Shown here in pieces: positions 31,236-42,237 of a stretch of DNA of 64,000 bases; the stretch's first letter is position 1, and each line of letters opens with the position of its first letter. The notes below the pieces were generated by a model. It searched no databases. It worked only from the letters and a program-made list of their open reading frames with translations, and had not been told where the DNA came from. This DNA comes from Prorocentrum cordatum. Taxonomy: Eukaryota; Sar; Dinophyceae; Prorocentrales; Prorocentraceae. The translations under genes were made by a program, and so were the position numbers. The DNA lies in contig CAUYUJ010018726.1 in assembly GCA_963575745.1 (NCBI GenBank), forward strand, positions 372,496-436,495. Direction: 5' to 3'.

Positions 31236-32070
31236 CCCCCAGCACCTTCATCACTTGGAATGCCGGAGCCCTCATGTGTCACAAGCGCCAGCGCCGCCGC
31301 CGCAAACAGGCTGCCCTGTTGAAGTACATGCGCCGCCACTGCGTCATCCTCATCCAGGAGGTTCATGGCTCTGAGGCCCTGCTCCGCACGTGGGTGGACA
31401 CGCAGCCGCGCCCGTGCAAGCTCTTTTTTCTCCGAGTTCGTCGGCGGCGATGACGTCGAGGCCCGTCCTGGCACTGGTGGCGTTGCTACGTTGGTGCCCT
31501 GGCTCACACCCATGTAGCTCGAGCAGCTTGCTCCGCGCCAACTTCCTACCTTCGTCCACGAGGAGGTCGTCAAGGGCCGCGTCCAGACCGTCTCCGTCAC
31601 CAATGCCGTCTCGAACAACTCCATTGTCATCATGAATGTCCATAACCATGAAATCGACGCTCGCGGCCGCGACCGAGTGCAACGTGCGCGGCGTCAGCAT
31701 CGCACCTGGGCCGAGGCCGACTACCAGCACCGCACCTTCATCGCCATGGGGGACTTCAACACCGCCAGCCGTCCGCCAAACAGCTGCCTGCAGCCCCAGC
31801 CTCAGCGCGCGCGCCTTGCGCTGGACAACAGCGCCCGTCAGCAGCAGCCTTTCTGGACAGCGCTCTTCGATTCCATGCTCGAAATCGAATCCGACTTACC
31901 GACCCGCTTCGACAAGTCCGACTTCTCCGCCTCAGCTATCGACAGCGTTTTCATCAGCTTGCCGTCCCATGCCATGCTCGAGCTCACATCGCAGATCAAC
32001 ATCGTGCACGACCCTGCCACCCTGTCAGACTCCTTCCTCAGCGACCATGCGATCATCTCCTACACCATCG
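31236..32070 (+). pseudogene. LINE-A endonuclease domain
   Basis: TFITWNAGALM and VILIQEVHG (31245-31365) are the first endonuclease motifs. After a frameshift in the T-run at ~31425 the frame continues FVGGDDVEARPGTGG, is stopped by TAG at 31515-31517, and then resumes with VHNHEI, MGDFNT (GDFN, ~31746) and SDHAIISYTI (SDH, ~32040). All catalytic blocks are thus recognisable in an exonuclease-endonuclease-phosphatase fold, but no unbroken protein can be made. Confidence 0.85.
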
Positions 32071-33940
32071 GCATCAAGCCGCGCACGCCGACGAACGACC
32101 AGGCGATCCCCCCTGCGATCTTCCGCGACCCGAACTACGCCAAGTACCTGGACCAACTGATTACCCACACCAAGACCCAGCACGTTCCCATCCAGAACCG
32201 CTGGCGCACGCACAAGCGCCTCATGGTCGAAGCCGCGAGGCTCGTCCGCGACGACTGGGTCAGCTCCACCGGGGACGGCAACAAATCCAACCATGCCGAC
32301 GGACGGGCCCTCACGGCGCGTTCGATCTCACGCTCGGTCTGGCGCCAGGATGTGGCTCCCGCTCGCCGCCTTCAGTCCACCGCCGAGCTTGGCGCCAAGT
32401 GCCTCTCGATTACCGACGGCCTCATCACGATCATCAACCAGCCCGAATTCGCTGACATGTCAGCCTCGCTCCACCGCGACTTCGAGGCTCGGCAACGCTC
32501 TCTGGCGCAAAGAGCTGCCCAGCGCCCCCCTGGCGCGGCAGGGGCCCTCGTGCCAGAGAAACTCCGTCGAATCTTGCGCGCCTCGCAGAGGCGGGCTCTC
32601 CTTTGGGCACCTTGGAAGCGTCGCCTGGTCCTCCAGGGCATCAAAATCTCGGGCCCAGTTGGCCCCCCTGGGGTCGCCAGAGAGAGCTGCGATATGGCGG
32701 GCGCCCTTCGCACCTACTGGAAGCCCGTCTTCGCGCGCAAGCTCGTCGACTCCGTCAAGGTCAAGCAGTGCGTCGCCGAGCACATGCCGCTGGGCGCCTC
32801 CATCGACGTGGGCGCGCCGACCAAGAGGCAGATCCGCGCCTTCCTGGCTCGCACCTCTCCGTCGGCGCCTGGACCTGATTGCCTCCCATATCGCGCTTGG
32901 CTCGCACGCGACTCGTCGCTGGGCCTGCTCGAGGACCTCTCGTTCCACCTCTGCCCGAACGCTAATTTCATCCACGACCTGAACGACTCTGACTTCGCCT
33001 TCCTGCCGAAAGGGGACAACCTCGTCGGCGAGTTGCAGACCGACAGGGCGCCTGAGGACACGCGCCCGCTCTCGCTCAAGAACACGGATATCAAGGCCAT
33101 CGCTGGCGCAGCCAACTTTCTCCTCAAATCCGCCGTGGCAGAGCGGACTCACAAGGCGCAGCAGGGTTTCGTAGTCGGCCGCAACTTCACCAAGCACATT
33201 GTCATTCTTGACGCCGAAATGCGCCGCGCTGGGATACGTCCCGATGCTGCTGATCACCGCCCTGTCTTCGCCAGCTTCGACTTCGCGGCGGCGCCCCCGT
33301 CTCTGGGTCGGGAATGGCTCTTCGCGGCACTCGAGCGCTTCGGGGTCCCCATCGGCATCGTGAGCCTCTTCCGCAACCTGCACCACGCGCCGAACAGCTT
33401 CCTCAAGGTCGACGGGATCCGCCACTTCACGTTCGCCATCGAGTCGGGCGTCGCGCAGGGCTGCCCCGCCAGTGGCTCTGCATGGGCCATCGCGATGGAC
33501 CCGCTCGTCCGCCACATCGCCTCCTTCATCGAGCACCCCGATGGCACGCCCGACTACGACAAAGGCTACCTCGGCGTCTGCGCGGACGACACTGGCCTGC
33601 TCACATTCTCGTTCGACACGCAGCGCAAGGTATCTGAGCCTTTTTCTGCCGCAGAGGAGCTCGCGCTTCTCTCCCTCAAACCACGCAAGTGTGTAGTCGT
33701 GCCCCTGTGGGCGCCTGCCTCTCCTGCCACCGCAGCCCAAACGAAAGCGCTCCTGGCTGACCTTTGCCCTTCCTGGGGTTGCTTCACGATTTCGGGGCGA
33801 GCCGAGTACCTCGGGACCTTCCTTGGACCGTCCTCCTCCCTTGCCCTTCAATGGCTCGCCCCAGGGCAAAAGTGGTGGCAGCGCAGTAACTTGCTAAATC
33901 TCGCCCTGGCAGTGATGCCACTGTCCGCCTATATAGCACT
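32070..33940 (+). pseudogene. LINE-A reverse transcriptase domain
   Basis: Open in one frame. Motifs: DFAFLPKGD, DTRPLSLKNTDIKAIAGA (finger motif RPLSL), QGFVVGRNF, FASFDFAAAPPSL (motif A; family members usually have AAAFPSL), GVAQGCPASGSAWAIAMDPL (motif B) and GVCADDTGLL with ADD at 33582-33590 (motif C). The motif set is typical of non-LTR retrotransposons. The RT core is undamaged, unlike its flanks. Confidence 0.9.
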
Positions 33941-34985
33941 TCCGTCCTGTCCACGCTCAGCTACGTTGCTCAGTTCTTCCCGCTCGATTCTAAGATTGCT
34001 CGCCGCGAACTGTATGTCTTCCACAAAATGCTCAGCATGTCGCCCAACTCTTCTCGGAAGGTAGATCTCATCTCGATGGCGGAATGGAGCCCGCCACCTG
34101 TCCTGCGTTCAGCCCAAGTCGCATCTGTCGCTGCAGCCATTCGTACAGCCACTTTCACACTCCGTGGAGAATGGGAACCGTTCTTCCACCGTCTGCGTGA
34201 CACCGCCTGGGAGGAGAGCACGATCCATTCCTTCCCTCGGTGGGAAGCTGGGCGCTGGTCCCCCCCCTTCTGGAAAGAGACCTCGTCCACCGTGCAGTTC
34301 TACCATGCCCTGTCTAGCGGACAGCGCATCTCGCCATTTTCCGCAGCAACCGTGGCCTTGGCGAACCGCGCCGCACGAGCCGAAATTCGTGAGGCCCCTG
34401 CTGCTGACCCGCCGCGCCGCCCGAAGGTGCAGAGGGCAGTCGCGCTCGCGCTGCAGCGGACCTTTTTTTCTCTTCGCCGTTCACAGTAACTCTCGCGAAG
34501 CGCCTTGCAGCGCGGGGCCTTCAGATGACGCCGCCTTCCCCAGAGCTCGCCACCCGCAGGTCAGCGCTCACGAGAGAGCTCGGCGAGGTCCGCCCCAGCT
34601 GGCGCTGGGCGGTTTTCAAAACTCTCAGCGGCGGGTGGACGACCACACACCGCATGCATGTGCTAGCCCAGCGCTCGTGCGTGTTCGGGTGCCCGAACGC
34701 ATCCGATTCATTTCCCCACTAGCTCTCCTGCTCCGTCCTCCTGAGCCTCCTGTGGTCCCCCGACCCCGCTCCTCTCCTCAGCACCTATACGTCCTGGGGC
34801 TTGGGCCCTGCGGCAGCGCACCCTTCCGAACCTGCCAGCGACCTCTCGTTGCGGCAGACGATTCGCAGGATTGCGCTAGCATTCCACTTGTACAACAAAA
34901 TGAAGCAGCACGCAGCGCCGTCGCCAGCAAATATTGCTGCAGCGATGGCCGCAGCGAAATCTCTCCTGTGGCGTTGATCCGCTGT
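33940..34985 (+). pseudogene. LINE-A carboxy-terminal and zinc-finger region
   Basis: After a frame change at ~33940 the sequence reads LSTLSYVAQFFPLDSKIARR and runs to a TAA at ~34488. In another frame 34525-34722 reads FKTLSGGWTTTHRMH and CVFGCPNASDSFPH. The Tyr that usually follows (HYL) is a TAG stop here (34720-34722). Similarity resumes beyond it with LALAFHLYNKMK-type sequence up to ~34977. The CX3C...H pattern is the usual LINE ORF2 terminal zinc-finger. Confidence 0.7.
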
Positions 34986-35165
34986 CCGCCGTCTCACGCT
35001 TGGCCTCACTATATAGGCAGGCTTGTGCGTGGGCTGGGCTGACAGACGTGGCCGCCTCAAGGTACGTTCACTCCTCCTCCTCCCCCTCCTCCATCTCCTC
35101 CTCCTCCTCCTCCTCCTTCTCCTCCTCCTCCTCCTCCCCAATCCTTCCGCCTCCTCCCGTCTTCC

Positions 35166-35186
35166 TCCGTGGCCATTTTGGCTCAA
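35166..35186 (+). other. Relict DinoSL (best match)
   Basis: TCCGTGGCCATTTTGGCTCAA matches the DinoSL in 20 of 21 positions. It is followed by TATATATTTG rather than a clear coding sequence; about 105 bases downstream lies the T33A24 palindrome. Confidence 0.85.
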
Positions 35187-35287
35187 TATATATTTGTAAT
35201 TTTACGGATCGGGTGCGCTCGCGCACCCTTCCTGAGGCCACTCCGCTACGATGCGGGCAGCGCAATCGCAACGTGCTTTCTGACAAC

Positions 35288-35290
<3 letters not shown>

Positions 35291-35347
<57 letters not shown>
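35291..35347. repeat. T33-A24 homopolymer palindrome
   Basis: 33 T are followed directly by 24 A, an inverted repeat of up to 24 bp with no unique loop. It could be two retroposon tails joined, or a sequencing/assembly artefact. Confidence 0.95.
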
Positions 35348-36129
35348 CGCGTCGCACGAATAACACGTGCGGTTTCGCGGTTCATGTCGCCGCGGGCAAC
35401 GGCAGCACGACAGAATTGACGTTGCACGTCATGAAGATATATCCCACTGGGCGAGCGCAAAACGTCATCATACATGCGTACTGGAAAGGCCGCATGTTTT
35501 GATGTCCTCCTTTTCGTATATGTTGTCATCATATTATGATGACGAAGCGCAGTCCTCATAATCATGATGCTTTTGATCCTCAGGGGTGCATGGGGCGGCC
35601 GAGGATCATCTCGACTCCACCTTCGAGTCTGTGGTCCGAGGCTGGCTGCTGGGCAAAGCCGCGGTCGGCTTGCGGCCTGGCACTACGTGCTCGTTCGCCC
35701 TGGTCGCAGGCGCCGAGGGCCCCCCGGCGCTCCGAACTTTTTCCGATGGGTTAGCCAGGCCCATCGAGAACCCGCACGCAGCGCCTCCGTTCAGGCAACC
35801 GCTCGTTCCACTTTTCCTGCCGGCCCATCCGGCTACGCATTCAGATTGGCTGCCCTGTCTCGGCGCGATCGAAATGGGCGCGGAAAGAATGGGCGCGATG
35901 CCCGACATCAGTTCCTGTTCATTTTGAACAGGACTCGCTGTCCGCGCCGCCGCGGCCTGCGCCCATTTGAGACAGGAGGCCGCCTGCCCAACAGCGGCCG
36001 CTGTTGATTTGGGACAACATCTGTTGTTGGGCACTGTGCCCATTTTTTTCCGTGCCCATTTCGGGCGTCCAAGCTGTCTTTTTGGAGAGCCCGCGGAGTT
36101 CGCTTCTCTGGCATGCGCCTGAAATTGTA

Positions 36130-36160
<31 letters not shown>

Positions 36161-36700
36161 GCGATACTTGCAGAATCCATCAGGTGGATATTTTCGGAGC
36201 GCCTTTCAAGAATCCCACGTCCGTGGCCCGCCGGAACGCGGGTACTTTTCCCAACTTGTAGATCGTGCTCTGGCAACAGCGGCATCTGCTCGTCGCCTGG
36301 CCCGCTTCGCCTCACCGCGCCAGCCCGCCGCGCAGAATTTGCCGCGGCGCGCTCGCCTCAGTTCGCTCGCGCCGCTGCCTCGGCCATGACGCGCTCGGCC
36401 AATGCGGTCAGAGAAGAATGGCCGATGAATTCTGCTCTACAAATTTAATTGGTTTCGGCCAGAGCGCGGCCTGCTAAACACACGGTGCTTTCCCGTGCGT
36501 CACCCCCTGTGTCTCGCTAAACACAACACTTGTGCATGATTGTTGTCTTCCTGTGGTGTCTCCCGTGCTGGCGGGCGCTCGCCTTCTCGCCGCCGCAGAT
36601 TGTTGGAGCGGAAAATGTGTTTGCAGCATTTCAGGGGTCGCGCGCGAGATGTTCCTTGCGTTCCCTGCGTTGTCAATGTAGGGCATCCTAAATAAGCGTG
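35348..36700. other. No gene recognised; short open frames and TC tract
   Basis: A frame at 35586-35927 (WLLGKAAVGLRPGTTCSFAL) and one after the TC tract (36134-36160) and a TTGCAG acceptor-like site (36165-36171; DIFGAPFKNPTSVARRN) look protein-like but match nothing I know. GGGCGC/GGCGCCCAT-type motifs recur between 35875 and 36070. Confidence 0.35.
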
Positions 36701-36753
36701 CGTAAATCGTTTTCGGCCACCTGTCGTGGCCAGGTCTGCTCTGCGGGGTGCGG

Positions 36754-37092
36754 GCGGCTCTGGGCAATTATTTTGAAGGCGCGCGGCTTTCGCCAGCAGC
36801 AGTTGTCAGTGTCTCAGCTTCTCTGGATTTGCCGTGGCCTCGCCCTCCCGCGCTCGCCCCATAGAAGAAGACGTCGCCCTGGCAGATGGGAAGTGGAAGT
36901 TGCCGATTCTTTTCGCAAGTGGATGCTGCGTCCCACGGCGAAGTTGCCGCGCATGATGGGCTATCGTGGCTATCTCGCTCAAACTTCCCTTCTTGCTCAT
37001 CCCCTGCCCTCTCTCGGCTGCGCGATTTTGTCAGGTGGCCCTGGGCAGTTACTTTGCAGACGCGCGGCTTTCGCCAGCAGCAGCTGCCAGCT
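36754..37092. repeat. Direct repeat of ~55 bp, 280 bp apart, around a DIRS-like 5' block
   Basis: CTGGGCA(A/G)TTA(T/C)TTTG...CGCGGCTTTCGCCAGCAGCAG occurs at ~36758-36810 and ~37038-37090. Between them, 36917-36984 repeats the block at 16281-16345 (GTGGATGCTGCGTCCCACGG onwards), which is the 5' end of DIRS-like copy 2. It may be a solo terminal region of that element family. Confidence 0.6.
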
Positions 37093-37149
37093 GTCTGCGT
37101 GGAAGATTATGTATGCTAGTCGTGTAAGTGGATCGGTTGAGTCCTGCAG

Positions 37150-40100
37150 TTGTGTGATTAAGTGTATTGCGCTCGATGAGTCAGTGTGTATAGGTTTGTC
37201 TATGTGAAGTGGTTGTTGCGTCACGTAAATGGTAGCCCGTATGATTGCTGCTATTTCGATGCTGGTGTTGTCGAATCGGCCGTAGTCGATATTGGAGTGT
37301 ATGTTGTGTGTGGTGTTTGCCTGGGTATTAACTTGTGTAGCTTGGTTCATGGCCGTCGTAGTGGAATGCCGCAAATGCCCAGGCTGCGTTGTCTCTCTGC
37401 GCCTGTAGTGAGCCATCGGGTTAAAATGGCAGGTTGTTTTTTCCCGAAGCTGTCTGGGGTAGAGAGGTATAGTAGCTCTGGTCACTGGGTGGAGCTCCAG
37501 GTTAAAGATGTCACGTGCGAGTCTGGTTGTTGATTTTGGAGTCTGAGATAGATTTGATAACGAATATGGGGGTCGGTTGCTGGATGTGGTGTGTGTTGTA
37601 CCTGGTTGCTGTAGCTACGCTATGGTTGAAACAAAAAGGTATTTGGTAAGTTCATTATTTCCACTTCGTGGGTAGTTTGGCGCTAAGCTATTCGCGCGGG
37701 TGGAACCCGTTAATGATTGAGCCGGGTCGAGGTAGAGTTTTCAGGCGTGATAGACATTCTTGGAAAGTTTGTAATGGTTGTTGCTTGTTGTGTTGCACGC
37801 GGGCAGTGCTGAGGTGAGCTTCTTGGGGGGACATGTGAAGCTTTGGGTCTGCCGTTGGTTGTGGCACGGATAGCGACCTTTCTATGCAAGGAGTAAGTTT
37901 CTCCACTCGTTTGTTGTAGTTCGCCGTATTGTGCGGCTACATATCGTTGCTGGGTGGTGGTGAAATATCTTGGTGCATCTCCAGTGGTCATGTCGCGTGT
38001 GGTTGCCGCCCTGAGTTCAGGGGCGCGATGTAGTAAGTCATGCTCGCTTGCAATATCTGTCGGTGTCGTTGGTGTATGTACCGTCCCTGGTGCACTGGGT
38101 GTATTAGGCTCTGTCGGTGTGATTGGGGCAGGTTTCGTCGGTGTACTGAGCAGTTCTTGGGTGGAGTCGGTGGTTATGTCGGTGTGTGTAGGTTCGGTCG
38201 GTTCTCTCGTGCTCTCGTCGTGTTGTGCTATGTGCTGGTCGTCCCCGAGTGTGCTCTCTAGAGTTGCATTGTCGATGATGTCGCTCAGCTGCTGTTGTAC
38301 CCGTTGTATATGTTATTATGCGTGTGCTTGTTGTGGTTGGACTTGTTGTGCGCGTTGCCGTTCCTGCTCGACAATGCTCTGCTCTGAGTCGACGAGTTGG
38401 TTGATTCGAATGTCCTCCTCGAGCTCTTGATCGTCGGGTAGTGCTGGTAACTTGTGTTGTGGTTGTGCTTGTCGTAGTAGTTATTGGCGTTCTGCGTGTT
38501 TTTGTTTGTGCCAGTGTTCCGATTGTGCTTGTGCTTTCTCGTATTTCTCAGGTTTGATATGTTGTTGTCTGATGTGGCTTTCTATGTCCTGTTGGTATTG
38601 TTCGGCTGTGGTCAGTTGTCGCTGGTAGTGTCGGCTAACGGTCTGTAGGTTTGCTTCCGCACTACCGAGAATGAGATTGGTTGTTGTCTCTTCGTAGTAG
38701 TTGACGAGTATCGTTGACTCTGTGTGCTGTAGTTTTTGTGTTGCTGTGACTGCTTCTCGTGCTGCCAGTACATATTGGTCGAATGTTTCTTGGGTGTGTG
38801 CTCTTTTTACTTCCTGTTCTGCATGTTGTTCTTGGTGTCTTTGTAAATGGCGCTCGTGACAACGTAGCGCGATCGCTTTTTGAAGAAGGCCTTGTTCCAA
38901 CAGCTGTATTATTCGGTCGGCCATATTGTTGTATGGTGTTTGTCCTTGCTCCAATGCAGCTTCGTGTCCTTGGTAGTGCTTGTGGAGTTGTTGTATGGTG
39001 TGCTGCATGTGTTATTATGTTGTTCTCTTTGATTGGTCGATGTCTTCTTTGTGCTGGTTTGCTTCTTGTCGTGGTTGTGCTGCAAGTTGCTGATGTTTTG
39101 CTTGTAGCTCCAGTCGTAGCTTTGGAATGGTCGCCTTGGATTATTATTACCATTATTACTATGTATATATATTCGTGTCGTTTGTGGGCTGTGGCTTGGT
39201 CGTCTAGTGTCTTGGCGTGGTCGTGTTTAATTTGCGGCAATCCGGCGTGGTAGTGTAGTTGCTGTCTTGTGGCTCTTTCCATTCGTTTTTTGTTTGCATT
39301 GCTTGGGCTGCTGTGAACTGTGCGTGCTTTTCTTCGTTGGTTGCGTGTTGTATTGCAAGCTCTTCTGTGCGAATGGATTGCTGCTGGGTGTTTTTTGACT
39401 GCTAGTAATTGCTCTCTTGTGTTGTGGCAGTCGGTTGAGAGGTAGTCGCTTGCTGTTTGTAGTTGTTGTATGGTGTCGTCTGCGCTCTCGAGTCGTCGTC
39501 GTGCTTGCTTGTCGTCGGTGTTGCTCTGTTGAGCTGCCCATAGCTCACGTATGATTGTGTCGCTTGCATGTAAGTCGTCGAGTGCCTTTTTGAGTAGCGT
39601 TTAGAGTCCAGCGACGTCCACCTCTGTACGTGGGCTGATTGTTGTTTGTTTGAGTGGTCGTAGTGGTGTCTTGTGTTTTGAATATTGGTTGAGTTGGACG
39701 TCTTGTGCTCTAGGTGACGTGGTGTGACTCGTTTGTGGGCTCGGTGTGTGCTGGCGTTGCTGGATGATCTCCTTTTCGATGTTGGCGTACGTCTTGGTGA
39801 GTCGCAGGTTGTCGTCGTGTCGATGTTGTGTTTGCTTGAGCGTGGCCTCGGAGATCTTGGTGCATGCTGTGTAGTCGTCTTCGAGTTGTCGTATGTATTG
39901 TAGCTGCTCGTGCAGCGGCTTCTGGTCGAGTACCTGTGTTTTGGTAACTGTTAGTTCGTGGCCTAGGAGCTCTGCTTTTTGCCGGCCTTTGCAACTGCTA
40001 ATCTTTGTGATGCCAGCTTCCTGATATTGGCAGTGTTCGACGTAGTCCATGTTCCCACTTCTAGTGGTGTAATGCCTGGGCGGTCCTTGTTCTGCACGTC

Positions 40101-40900
40101 ACCGTAGAATGCCTCTGGGATGCTGTCGATGAGCTCTTTGGCTTCTCTGTCAATATATGCTGTGTGGTCCGCGTTGTTGCCGAAGTTGTGCTGTGGTTGT
40201 TGGTTGTCAGGTCGGTTGCTTGCTTGGTACTGTCGCTGGTGGGTGCTAGGTCTTGGTGTTGTGGGTCGTCTTTGGTGTGGTTGTGTTGACGCTGGCATGT
40301 TGCTTGCAGGTTGTAGTTATTGCCTTTGTTGTGTGGCTGTGTGGTTTTGATTGGGTTGTAGTTGGAAGCGTGCGTGTTTGGTGTCGTGTGGCCTTTGTGG
40401 CCTTTTCTTTTCCATGTTGTATTGTGGCTTTTGCCGTGTGGCTGGTGGTGGTGGTATTTTCCTTTGCCTTTGCCTATGGCTTGGGGTGCTGGTGCGTTGT
40501 CCGTATGCGTAGTCGGTTTGGTTGTACATGTTTTCTGTCGAGTTGCGTGGTGGTCGTTGTGCACTGTGGTGTTGGTTGAGAAGTTGTGGTGCTGCTTGTA
40601 TGTGTTGCTGTGTGGGTTGATGCAGCAGAGATCGTGCTGATGCAACACGGAGCAGCGTGCGCGCTGCTGTTCTTTGTTCCGTTTCTTGTCTGTACCATGT
40701 TGGGTAGGGAGTTGTGGTCGGAGTCGTGGTGGTTGTGAGGGCGTATGCATTGGATGTCAAAGTCGATGTGGGACGCTTCCGGTCCGTAATGGTACGGCGT
40801 CTGATGCCGACGCCGATTCCGTGAACCTTTGTGCTGGCGTAGCGCTTGATAAGAGGGAGAACAAGAAACATGATGTAATAGGTATAGTGGATGAGAGTTC
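37150..40900 (-). pseudogene. Minus-strand coiled-coil / RNase H-like reading frames, low-Cys, Gln/Thr/His-rich
   Basis: Read on the minus strand from ~40870: Thr/Gln/His-rich start; 40298-39963 with AKELIDSIPEAFYGDVQNKD; 40050-39601 with LEDDYTACTKISEATLKQ; then KALDDLHASDTIIRELW and ADDTIQQLQTASDYLS; 39008-38481 with a long heptad-like region (DRIIQLLEQGLLQKAIALRC); a Pro/Thr-rich linker (~38380-37990); and near 37300-37120 an RNase H-like patch (SIEIAAIIRATI, IHTDSSSAIHLI) with the expected Glu and Asp. Several stops and frame changes interrupt it. No RT motif was found between. It may be an internally deleted retroelement; alternatives are open. Confidence 0.45.
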
Positions 40901-41110
40901 AGAACATGTATGGCACAGGGGTTAAGGATGTGGCGGATCGATAGGGGAGGTTTCAGCCATGGCTTGCCCCCTAGGGGCTGGCACACTGCCACGGGACTCT
41001 GGGCCCGAGGCTTTCTCCTCCTCCTCCTCCTCCTCCTCCTTCTTCTCATCCCCCTCCCCCGTGGGGAGGGGGCTGCCTTGCCGATCCCTCCCTTGCGGGG
41101 CCCTCTGGCC

Positions 41111-41224
41111 GTCGATTGGGGCTTGGCAGACGGGTCCAAGATCCCGATCGAGCAGCGCGGCGACGACGAGGTGCGCTACGCCGAGGGCGTCTGCGAGGCG
41201 GACGGAAAGAGGAGGCGAGTCCTG
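41111..41224 (+). CDS. mtnA: Methylthioribose-1-phosphate isomerase, exon C
   Basis: VDWGLADGSKIPIEQRGDDE is the MtnA segment that follows the ...PFYVALPS-TI motif of exon B, with the conserved D(W)..DG..IPIE.R pattern; EADGKRRRVL follows. It is preceded by a CTC-rich tract ending ~41075, as the other exons are. No canonical AG stands directly before GTC/GAT; the nearest upstream is near 41076, which would add about 12 residues. The final MtnA block (NPAFDVTP) was not found in the rest of the window. Whether it is the same transcription unit as the exons at 13.4-13.85 kb needs transcript evidence. Confidence 0.75.
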
Positions 41225-41336
41225 CGGCAAGGGCTCCTCATCGACCACCTCGCTCTCCTCCTTCCACTCGCCTTTCTCCGCCTCCTCCACCTCCCTCTGC
41301 TTTTCCTTTCCCCTCCTCCTCCTCCTCCTCCTCCTC

Positions 41337-41337
41337 G

Positions 41338-41397
<60 letters not shown>

Positions 41398-41431
41398 GCA
41401 TAATCATCATAATCATCAGCATCAGCATCAG

Positions 41432-41484
<53 letters not shown>

Positions 41485-41485
41485 A
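41337..41485. repeat. (ATC)n microsatellite
   Basis: Nearly pure ATC run with a few GCATCA/TAATCA variants, giving His, Ile, Met and Asp homopolymer artefact frames. Confidence 0.97.
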
Positions 41486-41776
41486 TTCTTTGCCACTGCA
41501 CGTCCGTCTCCGACGATAGACAGTGAACAACCCATGGACTGGGAATCCGATGATGAGGCAGTCCAGGCTTTGGTCCTCAGGTGATGCGAGCACCGCACGC
41601 CGCAGCAGGTCAGCCGCGTTGAGCCCCCTGCATGGTGCGCCCCAGCCAGGCGAGCAAGGGATGTAATGCCCTGCGACGGGAATGTTCTGTGTATCCCACC
41701 ATAGCTTCACCAACCAAGTGATGTGGTACAGCTAAGTCTTGTTTTCCCCATGTCGATGAATGGAACAAATCAGCAC

Positions 41777-41846
<70 letters not shown>

Positions 41847-41926
41847 GTCATCGTCATCGTCATCGTCATCATCGTCATCAGCATCATCAGCATCATCAGC
41901 ATCGTCACCGTCATCATCGTCATCAG

Positions 41927-41980
<54 letters not shown>
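41777..41980. repeat. (ATC)n microsatellite, second block
   Basis: ATC/GTC/AGC trinucleotide run of ~200 bp, followed by a CTC-rich stretch to ~42130 just before LINE-B. Confidence 0.97.
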
Positions 41981-42237
41981 TGTTACTATTATTATGTTTC
42001 TCGTTCCCCTTCTTGTACTTGTTGTCTCGTCGTCTTCATTTTCCTCCCCCTTCTCCTCCTGATCCTCCTCCTCTCTCTCGCCCTCCTCCTACTGGTTATC
42101 CTCCTCATCCTCCTCCTCCTCCTCATCCTCATTTCCTAGCTGTCCTGTGCCCAAGCATTGGGCATTGCACACACCAACTTCAGGACAGCATTTGTGTGTG
42201 CGAGCCTTTTGTGGCTTCGTTTTCTCTTTCAGATCGT

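Larger units (their letters stand above)
31236..34985 (+). mobile_element. LINE-A: decayed non-LTR retrotransposon (endonuclease-RT-zinc finger)
   Basis: Coding order is apurinic-type endonuclease, reverse transcriptase and a C-terminal CX4C...H zinc-finger-like domain, as in LINE ORF2. It begins right after a CTC tract, so ORF1 and the 5' end are missing or hidden. The carboxy-terminal frame ends at a stop near 34977. Lesions: frameshift at the T-run ~31425, TAG at 31515-31517, frame change ~33940, frame change ~34490 and TAG at 34720-34722. No target-site duplication was identified. Confidence 0.85.

Noticed and set aside
37954-39253. Plus-strand Val/Leu/Cys-rich frames at 38.0-39.3 kb resembling membrane proteins
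   Set aside because: They are the complement of the better-supported minus-strand coiled-coil frames; G/T-rich DNA always gives Val, Leu, Cys and Trp.
41238-41980. Poly-His, poly-Asp, poly-Met proteins in the ATC tracts
   Set aside because: Microsatellite artefacts in all frames.
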